From Shewanella sp. Isolate11 (GTDB lineage: Bacteria; Pseudomonadota; Gammaproteobacteria; Enterobacterales; Shewanellaceae), in assembly GCF_022398315.1 (NCBI RefSeq), contig NZ_JAKEVF010000001.1:370669-434668 (forward strand): a DNA stretch of 64,000 bases. Reading direction: 5' to 3'. The position numbers and the translations under genes are program-made. Within the stretch, counting starts at the first letter, position 1, and each line of letters starts with the position of its first letter. Below are positions 1 through 9,004 of this stretch, one piece after another. The notes under the pieces are model-generated. The model was given only the letters and a program-made list of their open reading frames with translations, made no database searches and was not told the origin of the DNA.

Positions 1-621
1 CAACTCTCTATGCCTTGTCATTTAGCGGTACTTGCCGAGTCAATAGGGTTGAAGACTCGGGTGGTTAAGCAGGTTGCTGATCTCGATCCCGAGCGCGATC
101 GTAATAGCTTCTATCTGATTGCCCAGCAGGGCGCCGCATTAGACAATAGCGGCGTTCCCTTAATCGTATCTCGTTTACTACCTCATGTTCCCATTGCTTT
201 ATATCTGGTCGATCGCGAGAGTCTTGAGCCTGAGTCGGCTTTGTTGCTTGGAGTTAGAGGATTACTATTTTCAGATCAACGGATGGACTTATTACTTACC
301 GGACTACGTAAGATGGTGGGCGACGAGCTTTGGTATGATAGACCCTTAATATCTAAAGTTTTTAGACGTTTAGTTAACAGTCAGGATAGCGGTGTTGAGT
401 TGGCGCAAGAAACCATGGCGTTATTACAAACCCTCACTGGCCGAGAGTGTACCATTATTCAATTAGTGGCTAGCGGCGCTAGAAACAAAGAGATAGCCGA
501 TGAACTTTGCATCAGTGAACATACGGTAAAGGCGCATATCTCCTCTATTTTCCGCAAGACTCAGTCTCGAAATCGTGTTGAGTTATTACGTTGGTCGCAA
601 GCTAACGCCTGTCATTTCTAG
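1..621 (+). CDS. LuxR-type response regulator, CsgD-like (5' end off window)
   Basis: A transcription regulator whose C-terminal quarter is a LuxR/NarL helix-turn-helix: LTGRE at residues 142-146 from the first visible Met, then ISEHTVKAHISSIFRK as recognition region. The N-terminal part looks like the pseudo-receiver of CsgD, without a clear phospho-acceptor Asp and flanking acidic residues. The reading frame is open from base 1 through the ATG at base 10, and CsgD proteins are about 216 aa against 203 aa here, so the real start probably lies a few codons upstream of the window. CsgD family members switch on biofilm matrix genes; that role is inferred. No neighbour supports it, because the curli genes are not in view. 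Confidence 0.75.
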   Translation, partial: QLSMPCHLAVLAESIGLKTRVVKQVADLDPERDRNSFYLIAQQGAALDNSGVPLIVSRLLPHVPIALYLVDRESLEPESALLLGVRGLLFSDQRMDLLLTGLRKMVGDELWYDRPLISKVFRRLVNSQDSGVELAQETMALLQTLTGRECTIIQLVASGARNKEIADELCISEHTVKAHISSIFRKTQSRNRVELLRWSQANACHF

Positions 622-864
622 TGGAGAATGGTTACAGCTAGTATGTAATTCATTGCTCCTTCTGCGTTGAATGGAAACAAAGAAATAACCATCTCATCAT
701 CCACAGCATTGAATACGTTGCCAAAAAACACGCTAAGTCGATCACTTTCCTATTCCGATTGGTATCAGAATTCATTGCAGCAGATTATTCATACAGGTGT
801 TTAACTTTGGCTGTGAACCCAGTAGACTAGGTCTTTCACAACTCTGATAACCATGGAATAACGG

Positions 865-1302
865 ATGAGTATTTGGTTTAGGCCTGTCACTTTGGAGGTC
901 TGTAAAAAAATGGAGCAGGGCATTAGCGGTCTAGGAACTTTAATGCAGACTTTAGGCATTGAAATTGTTGAGATTGGCGATGACTATATGAAAGCAACCA
1001 TGCCTGCTTCTCCTGCGGTGCATAATCCGTTAGGGATTGTCCACGGTGGCGCTAACGTTGCCCTAGCAGAAACTGTTGCCAGCTATGCGGCTAATTTTGC
1101 AGTGGATTTTGAGCAATATTACTGTGTCGGCCAAGAGATCAACGCCAACCATCTCAAAGCCTCACGTAAGGGCGTATTGACCGCCACCACTAAGCCTGTT
1201 CATTTAGGTAAACGCAGTTCAGTGTGGGAAATCCTTATCCATAATAGTGCCGGCGAACTGTGTTGTATTTCACGGATGACTGCGGCAGTGGTTAAGCGCT
1301 AG
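865..1302 (+). CDS. Hotdog-fold acyl-CoA thioesterase, PaaI/MenI-type
   Basis: A 145-aa single-domain hotdog protein. The family signature HNPLGIVHGGANVALAET lies at residues 53-70, and Glu69 sits where the catalytic Glu of MenI (YdiI) and EntH (YbdB) is found. The N-terminal SIWFRPVTL aligns with the IWKRHLTL start of E. coli MenI from memory, which supports the ATG at 865. A GGAA lies six bases upstream. These enzymes hydrolyse aryl- or acyl-CoA thioesters, and MenI hydrolyses 1,4-dihydroxy-2-naphthoyl-CoA in menaquinone synthesis. The precise substrate cannot be read from the sequence. The gene stands alone, about 240 bases after the LuxR regulator. Confidence 0.8.
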   Translation: MSIWFRPVTLEVCKKMEQGISGLGTLMQTLGIEIVEIGDDYMKATMPASPAVHNPLGIVHGGANVALAETVASYAANFAVDFEQYYCVGQEINANHLKASRKGVLTATTKPVHLGKRSSVWEILIHNSAGELCCISRMTAAVVKR

Positions 1303-1372
1303 TTTACATTTATCAATTTAAACTCAGATTTGAAGGCTTTCACTATCTATGGTGGAAGCCTTTTTATTATTT

Positions 1373-1443
1373 AACCTGAACTCGGGATAACGAGTGTCGA
1401 AAAGATGCTTATTCAGCGGCTCTGCTTATTTCGAATTCAGGTT
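1373..1443. repeat. MITE-like element, copy 1 (71 bp)
   Basis: The ends are 18-base imperfect inverted repeats: AACCTGAACTCGGGATAA at 1373-1390, and the complement of AACCTGAATTCGAAATAA at 1426-1443. The core contains GTGTCGAAA and ATTCAGCGGCTCTGCTTAT, both of which recur in the copy at 18337-18457. It carries no coding sequence. A half copy is at 57494. Confidence 0.7.
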
Positions 1444-1525
1444 ATTTATTACTGCAGAAAATAACTTGTCACCTTTTCTCCGCATTGCCCATACTTGATT
1501 GACTTTAGGTTACTGAGTGTAAGTA

Positions 1526-1771
1526 ATGGATAGTGTCAATATTTGGGAGTGGGTGGGCTATTTAGCCTCGGTGGTGGTGGCGATTTCTTTGATGATGGCC
1601 AACATCAAGAAGCTGCGCTGGTGGAACTTGATTGGTGCGGCTCTGTTTGTTGCCTATGGTGTGGCAATTGCGGCTTATCCAGTGGCATTAGTTAATTTCT
1701 TTATCGTACTCATCGATGCCTATTATTTGGTGAAGATTTACCGAGAGCAGGCCCAGAGCACTAGCAATTAG
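1526..1771 (+). CDS. Small inner-membrane protein, unknown function
   Basis: An 81-aa hydrophobic protein with about three predicted membrane segments (roughly residues 8-26, 31-49 and 51-70). A basic KKLRWWN loop lies between the first and second. The C-terminal tail is short and polar. It resembles the small YgjV/PnuC-like or PQ-loop-like membrane proteins, but no diagnostic motif is present. It has its own ATG after GAGTGTAAGTA and is monocistronic, since the next gene is convergent. I do not recognise a function. Confidence 0.6.
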   Translation: MDSVNIWEWVGYLASVVVAISLMMANIKKLRWWNLIGAALFVAYGVAIAAYPVALVNFFIVLIDAYYLVKIYREQAQSTSN

Positions 1772-1820
1772 TTCGCAGTTTAGTCTCGTTGCTAACTTAC
1801 TTGCTATTACATAACTTCAA

Positions 1821-2846
1821 TTATCGATGCACGAGCCAGTAACGAAACTGGCTGGGTAATTGTCCTGTCCAACGTTTGAAAGAGCGTCTGAAATTATTAC
1901 TGTCGGCAAACTGCAACCGCTTGGCAACATTGGGATTACTTGCTCCTGTGATGGCTAACATATACAAGGCTTTCTGCAGGTTGACCTGATCTTGCAGTTG
2001 TTGATAGCTGATATGATATTCCTTTAGGCGTCGTTTCAAGGTGGCTGGACTGAGGCCAAGCTGTTCGGCGATGCTTGGCAAGCAATAACTTTGCTGTGGA
2101 CTAAGTAGTAAGAGTCTGATCTTTCCAGGTAACCCAATTCGGTAGCTAGATTGGTTCATCTGTAATAAGGCTTGTTGTTTCGCGAGCCGATAACCTTGCT
2201 GATTAGCTAGTTCAAAAGGCTGTTTATTAAGCGTTGACGGGTAACTGATCACACATAACGGTTGTTCAAAACTAAGGCGATCACCCAGATATTTATAATA
2301 TTGGTCGAGGTTATCCGGCTTAGGGTAAGGCAGGGAAAATTCACCGATCCAGTGGTTTCGGCTCAGGCGTTTATAGCTAGCGACTAAACTGGACAAAGTG
2401 AGTTCGATAAAGAAGCGTTGTTGGCGATGGCAACCTAAATCTAATTGCAGTAATAAGTGATGAGTTTGCTGACTCTGCCAGCGCCATCCCTGCAGCCAAG
2501 GTTGGCATTGCCAATGTAGCTGTTGCCATAGATTCAGCATCTGTTGTAAGTTTTTACAACACAGCAAACCATTGGTGAGATCACCACTCTGGCTGGGAAG
2601 CCATTGTTGACCGAGTAAAAATGCTAAATCGTCGCCGGGCCAGAGCCTGAGTGCGTTAGCGATCAGTTTGTGCAATTGTTGTGGGCTGATCTTATGCTGT
2701 GCCTGTTGCAAATCTTGAGTGAAGATCTGCGTGCTGCTGAGTAAGTCATCGACATTCAACTGTCGATGTTGAAACAGGCTAACCAAGTTAGCGACCAGCA
2801 GTTGGCTGGCGATACATTTGTCTTGGGCATAAGCAATGTTTTGCAT
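1821..2846 (-). CDS. AraC-family transcriptional regulator
   Basis: A 341-aa regulator with the arrangement of the OruR/ArgR-like AraC subgroup. A long N-terminal ligand-sensing domain (about residues 20-210) is followed by a C-terminal AraC double helix-turn-helix (about 255-338). The HTH shows IAEQLGLSPATLKRRLKEY and the family hallmark FADSNNFRRSFKRWTGQLP. The start is two bases after the stop of the upstream GGDEF gene, so the two form one operon and are probably translationally coupled. Ligand and targets are unknown. The pairing with a c-di-GMP-type protein suggests a surface or biofilm input (inference). Confidence 0.8.
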   Translation of the reverse strand: MQNIAYAQDKCIASQLLVANLVSLFQHRQLNVDDLLSSTQIFTQDLQQAQHKISPQQLHKLIANALRLWPGDDLAFLLGQQWLPSQSGDLTNGLLCCKNLQQMLNLWQQLHWQCQPWLQGWRWQSQQTHHLLLQLDLGCHRQQRFFIELTLSSLVASYKRLSRNHWIGEFSLPYPKPDNLDQYYKYLGDRLSFEQPLCVISYPSTLNKQPFELANQQGYRLAKQQALLQMNQSSYRIGLPGKIRLLLLSPQQSYCLPSIAEQLGLSPATLKRRLKEYHISYQQLQDQVNLQKALYMLAITGASNPNVAKRLQFADSNNFRRSFKRWTGQLPSQFRYWLVHR

Positions 2847-2848
2847 GG

Positions 2849-3727
2849 TTAGCTTGCCTTGACGCAGTGCTTAGCCCGTTTTAGCTCGGTCATTTGAGTA
2901 TTAATCTTAGCGATAAGCTGATCGCTATCTATGTTAGTTAAATCATCACAATGGAGAACCACATAGCTGATTTGACAGTGATGACGTTCAATAGTTTCTA
3001 CCAGATGCTGCGCCATCGCATCGGCAAAGATTTCTGAAGTATCGGGTAGCATAATGATGAAGCGATCGCCGGCAAAACGACAAACCAAATCTTGTGATCG
3101 CAATTGGCTGGTAAGTAGTTGAGCCATCTCGCTCAACAAGCGATCACCTTGGTCAAACCCATACTGCTGATTTATGCTGCTGAAATCGTCGATGTCGAGC
3201 ATGATCAAACTGATATTCTGGTAACGATACAGATGGGTATTGATTTGGTGGCGCATCGAGCGGGCGTCATAAATTTTGGTCAGGCGATCGACCAACTGAT
3301 GTTGGCGATAAAACTGTTCACGGGTTCGCAGTTGCTCATTGATCGTCAGCTGCTCTTCACGCCATAGCCATAAGCCGTAAGTGAGTGTTATTAAACCTAT
3401 GGGCGTCGGCAGTTTCTCTAAGATTGCAAACCAAGTGGGTAAACTGCTGTGGAGAAAAAATTCATCCAGCAGATCCATGTAACATCCTAAACAATAACCT
3501 TGTAATCCCAAGATTAATAGATAAGTCACTCGGCCTTCTGGGCGTGCCTGTAACATGAGCCATAGCCAACTTAACCCCAGAATTAACAGGGCTCCTTCGG
3601 TTGTTACATCAAACCAATCGATAATCGCAAAGGGTTTTGTTTGCGCCTGTAGGCCGCATAAAAGCAGGATGAGAGAGCCAATAAAAAGGATGCTGAGCAT
3701 AATACGCATCTTGGTGAGGGGGATCAT
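2849..3727 (-). CDS. Membrane GGDEF-domain protein with degenerate active site
   Basis: 292 aa: four or five hydrophobic segments in residues 7-122, a short linker, then a GGDEF domain (about 145-285). The catalytic GGDEF motif reads AGDRF (219-223), so the first Gly and the Glu are lost, and the usual FKxIND stretch is FSSINQ. The inhibitory RxxD site is intact (R210-SQ-D213) at the standard distance. Diguanylate cyclases need the Glu for metal and catalysis, so this protein is probably inactive as a cyclase but could still bind c-di-GMP; that is inference. It is first in an operon with the AraC regulator. The start at 3727 could be later (Met7). Confidence 0.75.
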   Translation of the reverse strand: MIPLTKMRIMLSILFIGSLILLLCGLQAQTKPFAIIDWFDVTTEGALLILGLSWLWLMLQARPEGRVTYLLILGLQGYCLGCYMDLLDEFFLHSSLPTWFAILEKLPTPIGLITLTYGLWLWREEQLTINEQLRTREQFYRQHQLVDRLTKIYDARSMRHQINTHLYRYQNISLIMLDIDDFSSINQQYGFDQGDRLLSEMAQLLTSQLRSQDLVCRFAGDRFIIMLPDTSEIFADAMAQHLVETIERHHCQISYVVLHCDDLTNIDSDQLIAKINTQMTELKRAKHCVKAS

Positions 3728-3810
3728 AAGCGTGACTAATTTAAGCGATAAATGAGATCACCTTAGCCGAGCTATATGACGTTTGTGTGACGTTAAGGAG
3801 GGGGGTAAAT

Positions 3811-3831
3811 TAGCTCAGTGGATGTGAGCTA
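3811..3831. promoter_or_regulatory. Inverted repeat in the divergent control region 3728-4105
   Basis: TAGCTCA-N7-TGAGCTA is a perfect 7-base palindrome. It lies between the GGDEF/AraC operon and the TonB-receptor/phytase operon. The 11-base string AAATTAGCTCA occurs at 3807-3817 and again at 3970-3980. It could be an operator, perhaps for the AraC protein, but no family consensus identifies the binder. Confidence 0.35.
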
Positions 3832-4033
3832 GGAATTCAAAAAATCTATTTTATATGCCTATCCTGAAATTTGTTTGATATTAAATTGTTATTTATCAGA
3901 TGCTTATTTTTTATTTGTGCTTTTTAGACATAGAGCCTCTATCACTATTTTATCGTTTTTTTCACAGGCAAATTAGCTCACTCAGGCTTGAATGTGGCTG
4001 AATTAGGTCCTAAAACCCTTGTTACCGCATCAG

Positions 4034-4051
4034 CTGTCACGGAAATGTCAT
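4034..4051 (+). promoter_or_regulatory. PhoB binding site (Pho box)
   Basis: CTGTCAC-GGAA-ATGTCAT: two 7-base half sites separated by four bases, close to the consensus CTGTCAT-N4-CTGTCAY. T-rich -10 candidates follow (TATTTT at 4057, TAGGTT at 4062), placing transcription start near 4070. It lies 55 bases before the start codon of the receptor gene. Phosphate-starvation control fits the phytase encoded in this operon. Confidence 0.65.
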
Positions 4052-4105
4052 CTATCTATTTTAGGTTTGCAGCCAATATCGCTAACCGACAATAGGATTG
4101 TAACC

Positions 4106-6844
4106 ATGAGGTTCCCGAAAAGGCTTTCGCCACTTTATCTAGCATTAATGACATCAAGCCTGTGCTTTTCCTCCCAAGCTTTAGCTGGACGAGTCGAAGG
4201 TGCCATTAAAGATAGTCATACCCAAACGCCGCTGGAAGGGGCGTTAATTAGTATCGAAGAGTTGAAGCTCAAGCAAGAGTCTAACCGTGATGGTCGTTTC
4301 TTTTTCCATGATATTCCCCAGGGCCAATATACATTAATCGCACAATACATAGGTGGTGAAACCTATAGACAAACAATTGAAGTAGGACAAACCAGTGTCA
4401 CCAATACCGAGATTAAGCTCAGTGGCGAAGGCATTGAGCACCTTCAAGTTGTCGGACAACGTGGTGCCTTGAGTAAGTCTCTGAACCGTCAGCGTGCAGC
4501 GGATAATTTGATTAGCGTCTTGAGCGCCGATGCTTTAGGTAATTTTCCTGATACCAACATTAGTGAGGCGCTGCAGCGTGTACCGGGAGTATCGGTTGAG
4601 CGCGATCAAGGTGAAGGCCGCTTTGTGCGGGTTAGGGGGATGGCGCCAGACTATAACTCAGTGTCGATGAACGGTACTCGCTTACCTTCACCAGACAGTG
4701 ATCGCCGAGCGGTGGCGCTAGATGTTGTACCCGCCGACTTGCTGCAATCTGTGTCAGTAACCAAGACTGTCACTCCCGATATGGATGGCGACTCGTTAGG
4801 TGGCGCGATTGAAGTTAAGAGTTTGTCGGCTTTTGATCGTGACGATACCTATTTCAATCTGAGCGCTGAAGGGAGTTTCGATGAAATGACGGAAAGCACC
4901 AACCCTAAACTCGCCGCTAGCTATAGCGATATTTTCGGCGAAAAGCTGGGTTTAGCCATCGCCGCCAGTTGGTATAACCGTGACTTTGGCTCAGACAACG
5001 TCGAGTCCGGTGGTAAATGGAACTTTGATAATGAGCCATTATTGGAAACAGCCGAGCAGCGCGATTATCTGATTAATCGTGAACGTGTTGGCCTTGGGGT
5101 TAACTTGGATTTTCGCCCTAATGATAATCATGACGTGTATCTTCGCAGCTTATATAGCCGCTTTATCGATACTGAATCGCGTAATGGCAACGAAATTGAG
5201 TGGGAAGATGGTATCGAAGAGAAGGTGCTTGGCAGCGCAGAGGCGAAGCGTTCATTAAAGTCACGCGAAGAAGATCAAGCCATTATCTCATTGGTTTTAG
5301 GTGGCGAATCGCGCTTGGATAAGTGGATTGTGGATTATCAAACCAGTTGGAGCCGCGCTAACGCTGATAAGCCAGATCATATTGCCGCCGCTGAGTTTAA
5401 AGCCGAGTTTGATGATGTCAGTTATCAAGATTCAAAAACACCAATCATTACGGCGCCAGAGGCATTTTATCAGGCTGATGAATATGAGCTCGACAGTGTC
5501 GAAATTGGTGACACTCATGCCGTCGATACCATGATGGCGGCCAAAATGGATTTCACTCGTGATGGGTTTGTTGGCGAATTTCCTGTGGCGGTGAAGTTTG
5601 GTGGCAAGTACAGCCGTCGTAGTAAAGAGTACCGTGAAGATATCTGGATCTATGAAGATTTCGATCAGCAGGGCGTTACTGGTGATGGCTTGTTGTTAAC
5701 AGGTTATGCTGGCAGTGAGCCAGATTACAACTTGGGACGCTTTGGCCCAACGATAGATGATAAAGCGATTTGGCAGCTAATTAGGCCGCTGGATAAAGAT
5801 GCTGCCCTCGATGATATTGAATCACGCATTAATGATTTCGATATCGATGAAGATATTGCGGCGGCTTACTTGATGGGGCATATCGATATCGACAACCTGC
5901 GTATTTTGGCTGGGGTGCGCTACGAGCATACCGCTATGAAGGCTCAAGGCACAGGTTATGACGAGAGTTTAGATGCCTTTATCGATAATCGGATCGATAC
6001 TGATTACCAGCATTGGTTACCCGGCGTTCACCTAAACTACAAATGGGGTGAAAACACTGTGGTTCGTGCCTCTTGGAATAACACCATAGTCAGACCGACA
6101 TTTGGTCAATTAGCTCCGGGTTATCTGATCGAGCAAGATGGACAAGAGCTTGAAGCTAGTTTCGGTAATCCAGAATTAGAAGCGCTGACATCGACCAACT
6201 GGGATATTAGTTTAGAACATTACATGGGCGGCCTAGGTGTGGTTTCCGCTAGTGGTTTCTATAAAGATATCAGTAACTTTGTATATGAAGCCGACTTAGG
6301 CGGCTATGCCCAATATAGTAATTTTGATAAAGCAGAGACTTTTGTTAACGGTGATGATGCAGAGATTTTAGGTCTCGAACTGGCCTATGTGCAGGAGTTT
6401 GGTTTTATGCCTGAAGGCTGGCGAGGGTTGATTTTCACCAGTAATCTGACACTAAGTGATTCGACGGCAAGTATCAGTTGGTTAGATGGCGGGAGAAAGT
6501 CACGCGATATTCCTATGCCAAGCCAATCTAAGATCACGGCTAATGCTTCATTTGGTTATGAAAATCCTTACGTTAGCGTGCGTCTCTCTGCAGCTTATAA
6601 ATCGAAATATCTGCTAGAAGTTCAAGAGCTTGATGATGCTCAGTTCGATATTTATCAAGATGCACATACCCAATGGGACTTGGTTGCCAAGAGCTTTATT
6701 ACTGACAAGGTCACAGTATATTTCAAAGCGATTAACCTAACCGACGAGCCATTTTATGCCTATACCGGTGAGCAGCGTTTCAACGCGCAATATGAGGAAT
6801 ATGGGCGCACCTTCCAATTAGGCATTCAATTTATCAATCTATAG
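4106..6844 (+). CDS. TonB-dependent outer-membrane receptor, phytase-linked
   Basis: 912 aa from the ATG at 4106. An upstream in-frame start at 4019 would precede the Pho box and lacks a signal peptide, whereas 4106 gives MRFPKRLSPLYLALMTSSLC, a normal Sec signal ending near SSQALA. Next come a carboxypeptidase-regulatory-like domain (about 28-110), a plug domain (about 130-260, with NISEALQRVPGVSVER and VRVRGM) and a 22-strand barrel ending in FQLGIQFINL with a C-terminal aromatic signature. It is followed after 11 bases by the phytase gene. The CarboxypepD_reg-TonB type usually imports large or anionic ligands. Uptake of phytate or inositol phosphates is inferred from the phytase and the Pho box. 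Confidence 0.85.
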   Translation: MRFPKRLSPLYLALMTSSLCFSSQALAGRVEGAIKDSHTQTPLEGALISIEELKLKQESNRDGRFFFHDIPQGQYTLIAQYIGGETYRQTIEVGQTSVTNTEIKLSGEGIEHLQVVGQRGALSKSLNRQRAADNLISVLSADALGNFPDTNISEALQRVPGVSVERDQGEGRFVRVRGMAPDYNSVSMNGTRLPSPDSDRRAVALDVVPADLLQSVSVTKTVTPDMDGDSLGGAIEVKSLSAFDRDDTYFNLSAEGSFDEMTESTNPKLAASYSDIFGEKLGLAIAASWYNRDFGSDNVESGGKWNFDNEPLLETAEQRDYLINRERVGLGVNLDFRPNDNHDVYLRSLYSRFIDTESRNGNEIEWEDGIEEKVLGSAEAKRSLKSREEDQAIISLVLGGESRLDKWIVDYQTSWSRANADKPDHIAAAEFKAEFDDVSYQDSKTPIITAPEAFYQADEYELDSVEIGDTHAVDTMMAAKMDFTRDGFVGEFPVAVKFGGKYSRRSKEYREDIWIYEDFDQQGVTGDGLLLTGYAGSEPDYNLGRFGPTIDDKAIWQLIRPLDKDAALDDIESRINDFDIDEDIAAAYLMGHIDIDNLRILAGVRYEHTAMKAQGTGYDESLDAFIDNRIDTDYQHWLPGVHLNYKWGENTVVRASWNNTIVRPTFGQLAPGYLIEQDGQELEASFGNPELEALTSTNWDISLEHYMGGLGVVSASGFYKDISNFVYEADLGGYAQYSNFDKAETFVNGDDAEILGLELAYVQEFGFMPEGWRGLIFTSNLTLSDSTASISWLDGGRKSRDIPMPSQSKITANASFGYENPYVSVRLSAAYKSKYLLEVQELDDAQFDIYQDAHTQWDLVAKSFITDKVTVYFKAINLTDEPFYAYTGEQRFNAQYEEYGRTFQLGIQFINL

Positions 6845-6855
6845 AGAATAACAAT

Positions 6856-8691
6856 ATGAATAAGCATTTAATCTTGACCGCTGGGGTTTGGTTGTCATTG
6901 ATATCGGGGTTACCGAGCGTATGGGCTAGTTCTCCGGCATTAGAGGCAAAGGTGATGTTGAGTCCTAAAGCTGGCAGTGAAATGACCTTGTGGCAACAGC
7001 AGCCACTGTTTGTCAGTGAAACGCAAGGTTTGATATTGGCAGATAAAGATCAACTTAAAGTGATGATGCCGGGTCAATTTGAATATCTGAGCGTCTATCA
7101 GGATGTGGCGCTGACCTATGATACTCAGGTGGATCAGGTACAAGGTATACATCTGAATTTAGGAAAAACTTACCGTCTCCCATTGCTGCCAAAGCGTGAT
7201 TTTCAGGTAGAGTGGCTCTGTTTACAGGCTCGTCAGGTGGATCAAAATCTCTATGCCTGGATTGGCGATGATGCAGGCCATGCCGAGCAGTGGTTGCTCA
7301 GTAGCAAGCAGCAATGGCAGCCACAATTGGTTAGACGTTTATCGGTGGCCATGGGGGCACAAAAATGTGCCGTGGACGTCGAAGAGAATCTGCTAATCAT
7401 CGATCAGCATCAAGGGCTGTGGGCATATCCGGCCGCGCCGCATATGCCAGCAGAGTCAGAGCTATTAGCTTCGATGCCTGATAATAATTTATCAGGGTTG
7501 GTGGTGCGTGATGGCCAAGTGTATTTACTCGATGAGTCAGGCACTGTCTACGATGACCAGGGTCGTGCATTAGGCCAACCTTTTGTCGGAGTCGGTGGGA
7601 TGGAAAGCCTATATATGAGTGCCGATGCCACTTTTGCCTATTCAGACGATGAAGATCAGTTTTATCGTATTGCTTGGTCTCCTATGGCGCAAACCGGTGC
7701 GATGAAGTCAGCGGAAATTATCAAAGAGATCCCTACCGCGGTTGAGAGTGATATTGCCGATAGAGCGGGTGATACCATGGATGACCCCGCCATTTGGGTA
7801 CATCCTACTCAGCCGGAGAAAAGCCGCGTCATCGGCACTAACAAGCGTTGGGGCTTATTGAGCTTTTCGATGCAAGGTGAGCAGCTACAGGGGATTCCAG
7901 TCGGACGTGTTAATAATGTCGATATTCGTCAGCAGGTTCTTCTTGGCGGTAAGCTACGAGATATTGCCGTTGCCAGTAACCGAGATCGTGACAGCCTGAG
8001 CCTGTTTGAGATCGATGCAAATGGTGTTTTGACGCAACTGCCTGAGCAGTCGACCGGATTAACAGAGATCTATGGTCTGTGCCTATTTCAACCTAATGAG
8101 GATACCTTGTTTGCCTTGGTGAATGATAAGTCTGGTGTGATCCATCAAATCGCTCTGGAGTGGCAAGGAATAGGTTTACAAGCTCGTGAAGTGCGTCAGT
8201 TTAAGGTGCCGAGCCAGCCTGAAGGTTGTGTTGTCGATGATGCCACAGGGCGTCTGTTTACCGGAGAGGAAGACCAGGGTATCTGGTTATTTGACTTAAC
8301 CGATAAGCAGCATTCTCAAGGCGAGATGATCATCGAAGCTGGTGGCCCATTAGTGGCCGATATTGAGGGAGTTGCCTTATATCAACCCGCTAAGGGCGAT
8401 GATTATTTAGTGGTTTCTAGCCAAGGCAACGACAGTTATATCTTGTATCAGGCTGAGGCGCCTTATGACTATGTGGCCCGTTTTCGCATTGGTGTTAACG
8501 GTACTAAAGGTTTTGATGGCAGCGCCGAAACCGATGGTTTAGACGTTACAGCTCTTAGTGTCGGTACTGGAAAATGGGCACAAGGCATGATGGTGGTACA
8601 AGATGGCCGTAACCGTTTGCCAGAGCAAAATCAGAACTTCAAGTGGATTCCTTGGAGTGATATACAGGTCATCTTGGAATTGCCCAAATAA
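6856..8691 (+). CDS. Beta-propeller phytase (3-phytase), tandem-propeller type
   Basis: 611 aa with a signal peptide (cleavage near VWASS). The C-terminal half (about 295-611) is a complete beta-propeller phytase: DDPAIWVHP, SRVIGTNKRWGLL, LRDIAVASNR, PSQPEGCVVDD, GRLFTGEEDQGIWLFD and DYLVVSSQGND are classic Ca2+- and phosphate-site motifs. The N-terminal half (about 30-290) looks like a second, degenerate propeller, as in dual-domain phytases. The enzyme removes phosphates from phytate in the periplasm or outside the cell. It is co-transcribed with the TonB receptor, an arrangement known for marine and aquatic bacteria. Confidence 0.88.
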   Translation: MNKHLILTAGVWLSLISGLPSVWASSPALEAKVMLSPKAGSEMTLWQQQPLFVSETQGLILADKDQLKVMMPGQFEYLSVYQDVALTYDTQVDQVQGIHLNLGKTYRLPLLPKRDFQVEWLCLQARQVDQNLYAWIGDDAGHAEQWLLSSKQQWQPQLVRRLSVAMGAQKCAVDVEENLLIIDQHQGLWAYPAAPHMPAESELLASMPDNNLSGLVVRDGQVYLLDESGTVYDDQGRALGQPFVGVGGMESLYMSADATFAYSDDEDQFYRIAWSPMAQTGAMKSAEIIKEIPTAVESDIADRAGDTMDDPAIWVHPTQPEKSRVIGTNKRWGLLSFSMQGEQLQGIPVGRVNNVDIRQQVLLGGKLRDIAVASNRDRDSLSLFEIDANGVLTQLPEQSTGLTEIYGLCLFQPNEDTLFALVNDKSGVIHQIALEWQGIGLQAREVRQFKVPSQPEGCVVDDATGRLFTGEEDQGIWLFDLTDKQHSQGEMIIEAGGPLVADIEGVALYQPAKGDDYLVVSSQGNDSYILYQAEAPYDYVARFRIGVNGTKGFDGSAETDGLDVTALSVGTGKWAQGMMVVQDGRNRLPEQNQNFKWIPWSDIQVILELPK

Positions 8692-8734
8692 GTTAGCTTG
8701 ATTTCATCATCTTAATCCTTTGCATTTTTAGCGC

Positions 8735-8769
8735 AGCGATGAGCCGTTTCCGGTTCATCGCTTTTTTTA
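8735..8769 (+). terminator. Rho-independent terminator of the receptor/phytase operon
   Basis: AGCGATGAGCCG / CGGTTCATCGCT hairpin with a TTTC loop followed by seven T residues, 43 bases after the phytase stop. Confidence 0.85.
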
Positions 8770-8904
8770 TTGTAATTTTAAATTTTAATCTGAAAAATCT
8801 ATTGATGTAATTTGTTTTAATCGATTTATCTATTTTTGCGATTGAAATACTATTTATCCATCGAGACAGTGAATTGATTACTTTTTAAATGTAGGAGTTA
8901 TCAG

Positions 8905-8955
8905 ATGTCCACAATTTATGACGTGATTGAACAGTGGGTTAATGAACAACATTAA
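8905..8955 (+). CDS. Possible 16-aa leader peptide upstream of katB
   Basis: A complete small ORF, MSTIYDVIEQWVNEQH, with a strong ribosome site (AGGAG at 8893-8897, seven bases before ATG). It ends 49 bases before the katB start codon. The SD is better than that of many full genes here. It could be a translated leader controlling katB, a free microprotein, or a remnant of a longer gene. No family is recognised. Confidence 0.4.
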   Translation: MSTIYDVIEQWVNEQH

Positions 8956-9004
8956 CCGAGTTTTAAACAGATACGCACACAGAATTGAAATTGGAGAAAT
9001 GAAT

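Noticed and set aside
4019..4105. Upstream extension of the TonB receptor
   Set aside because: It would start before the Pho box and place 29 non-signal residues ahead of a good signal peptide.
8927..9004. N-terminal extension of KatB
   Set aside because: It overlaps the small leader ORF, lacks a ribosome site, and catalases do not carry this extension.
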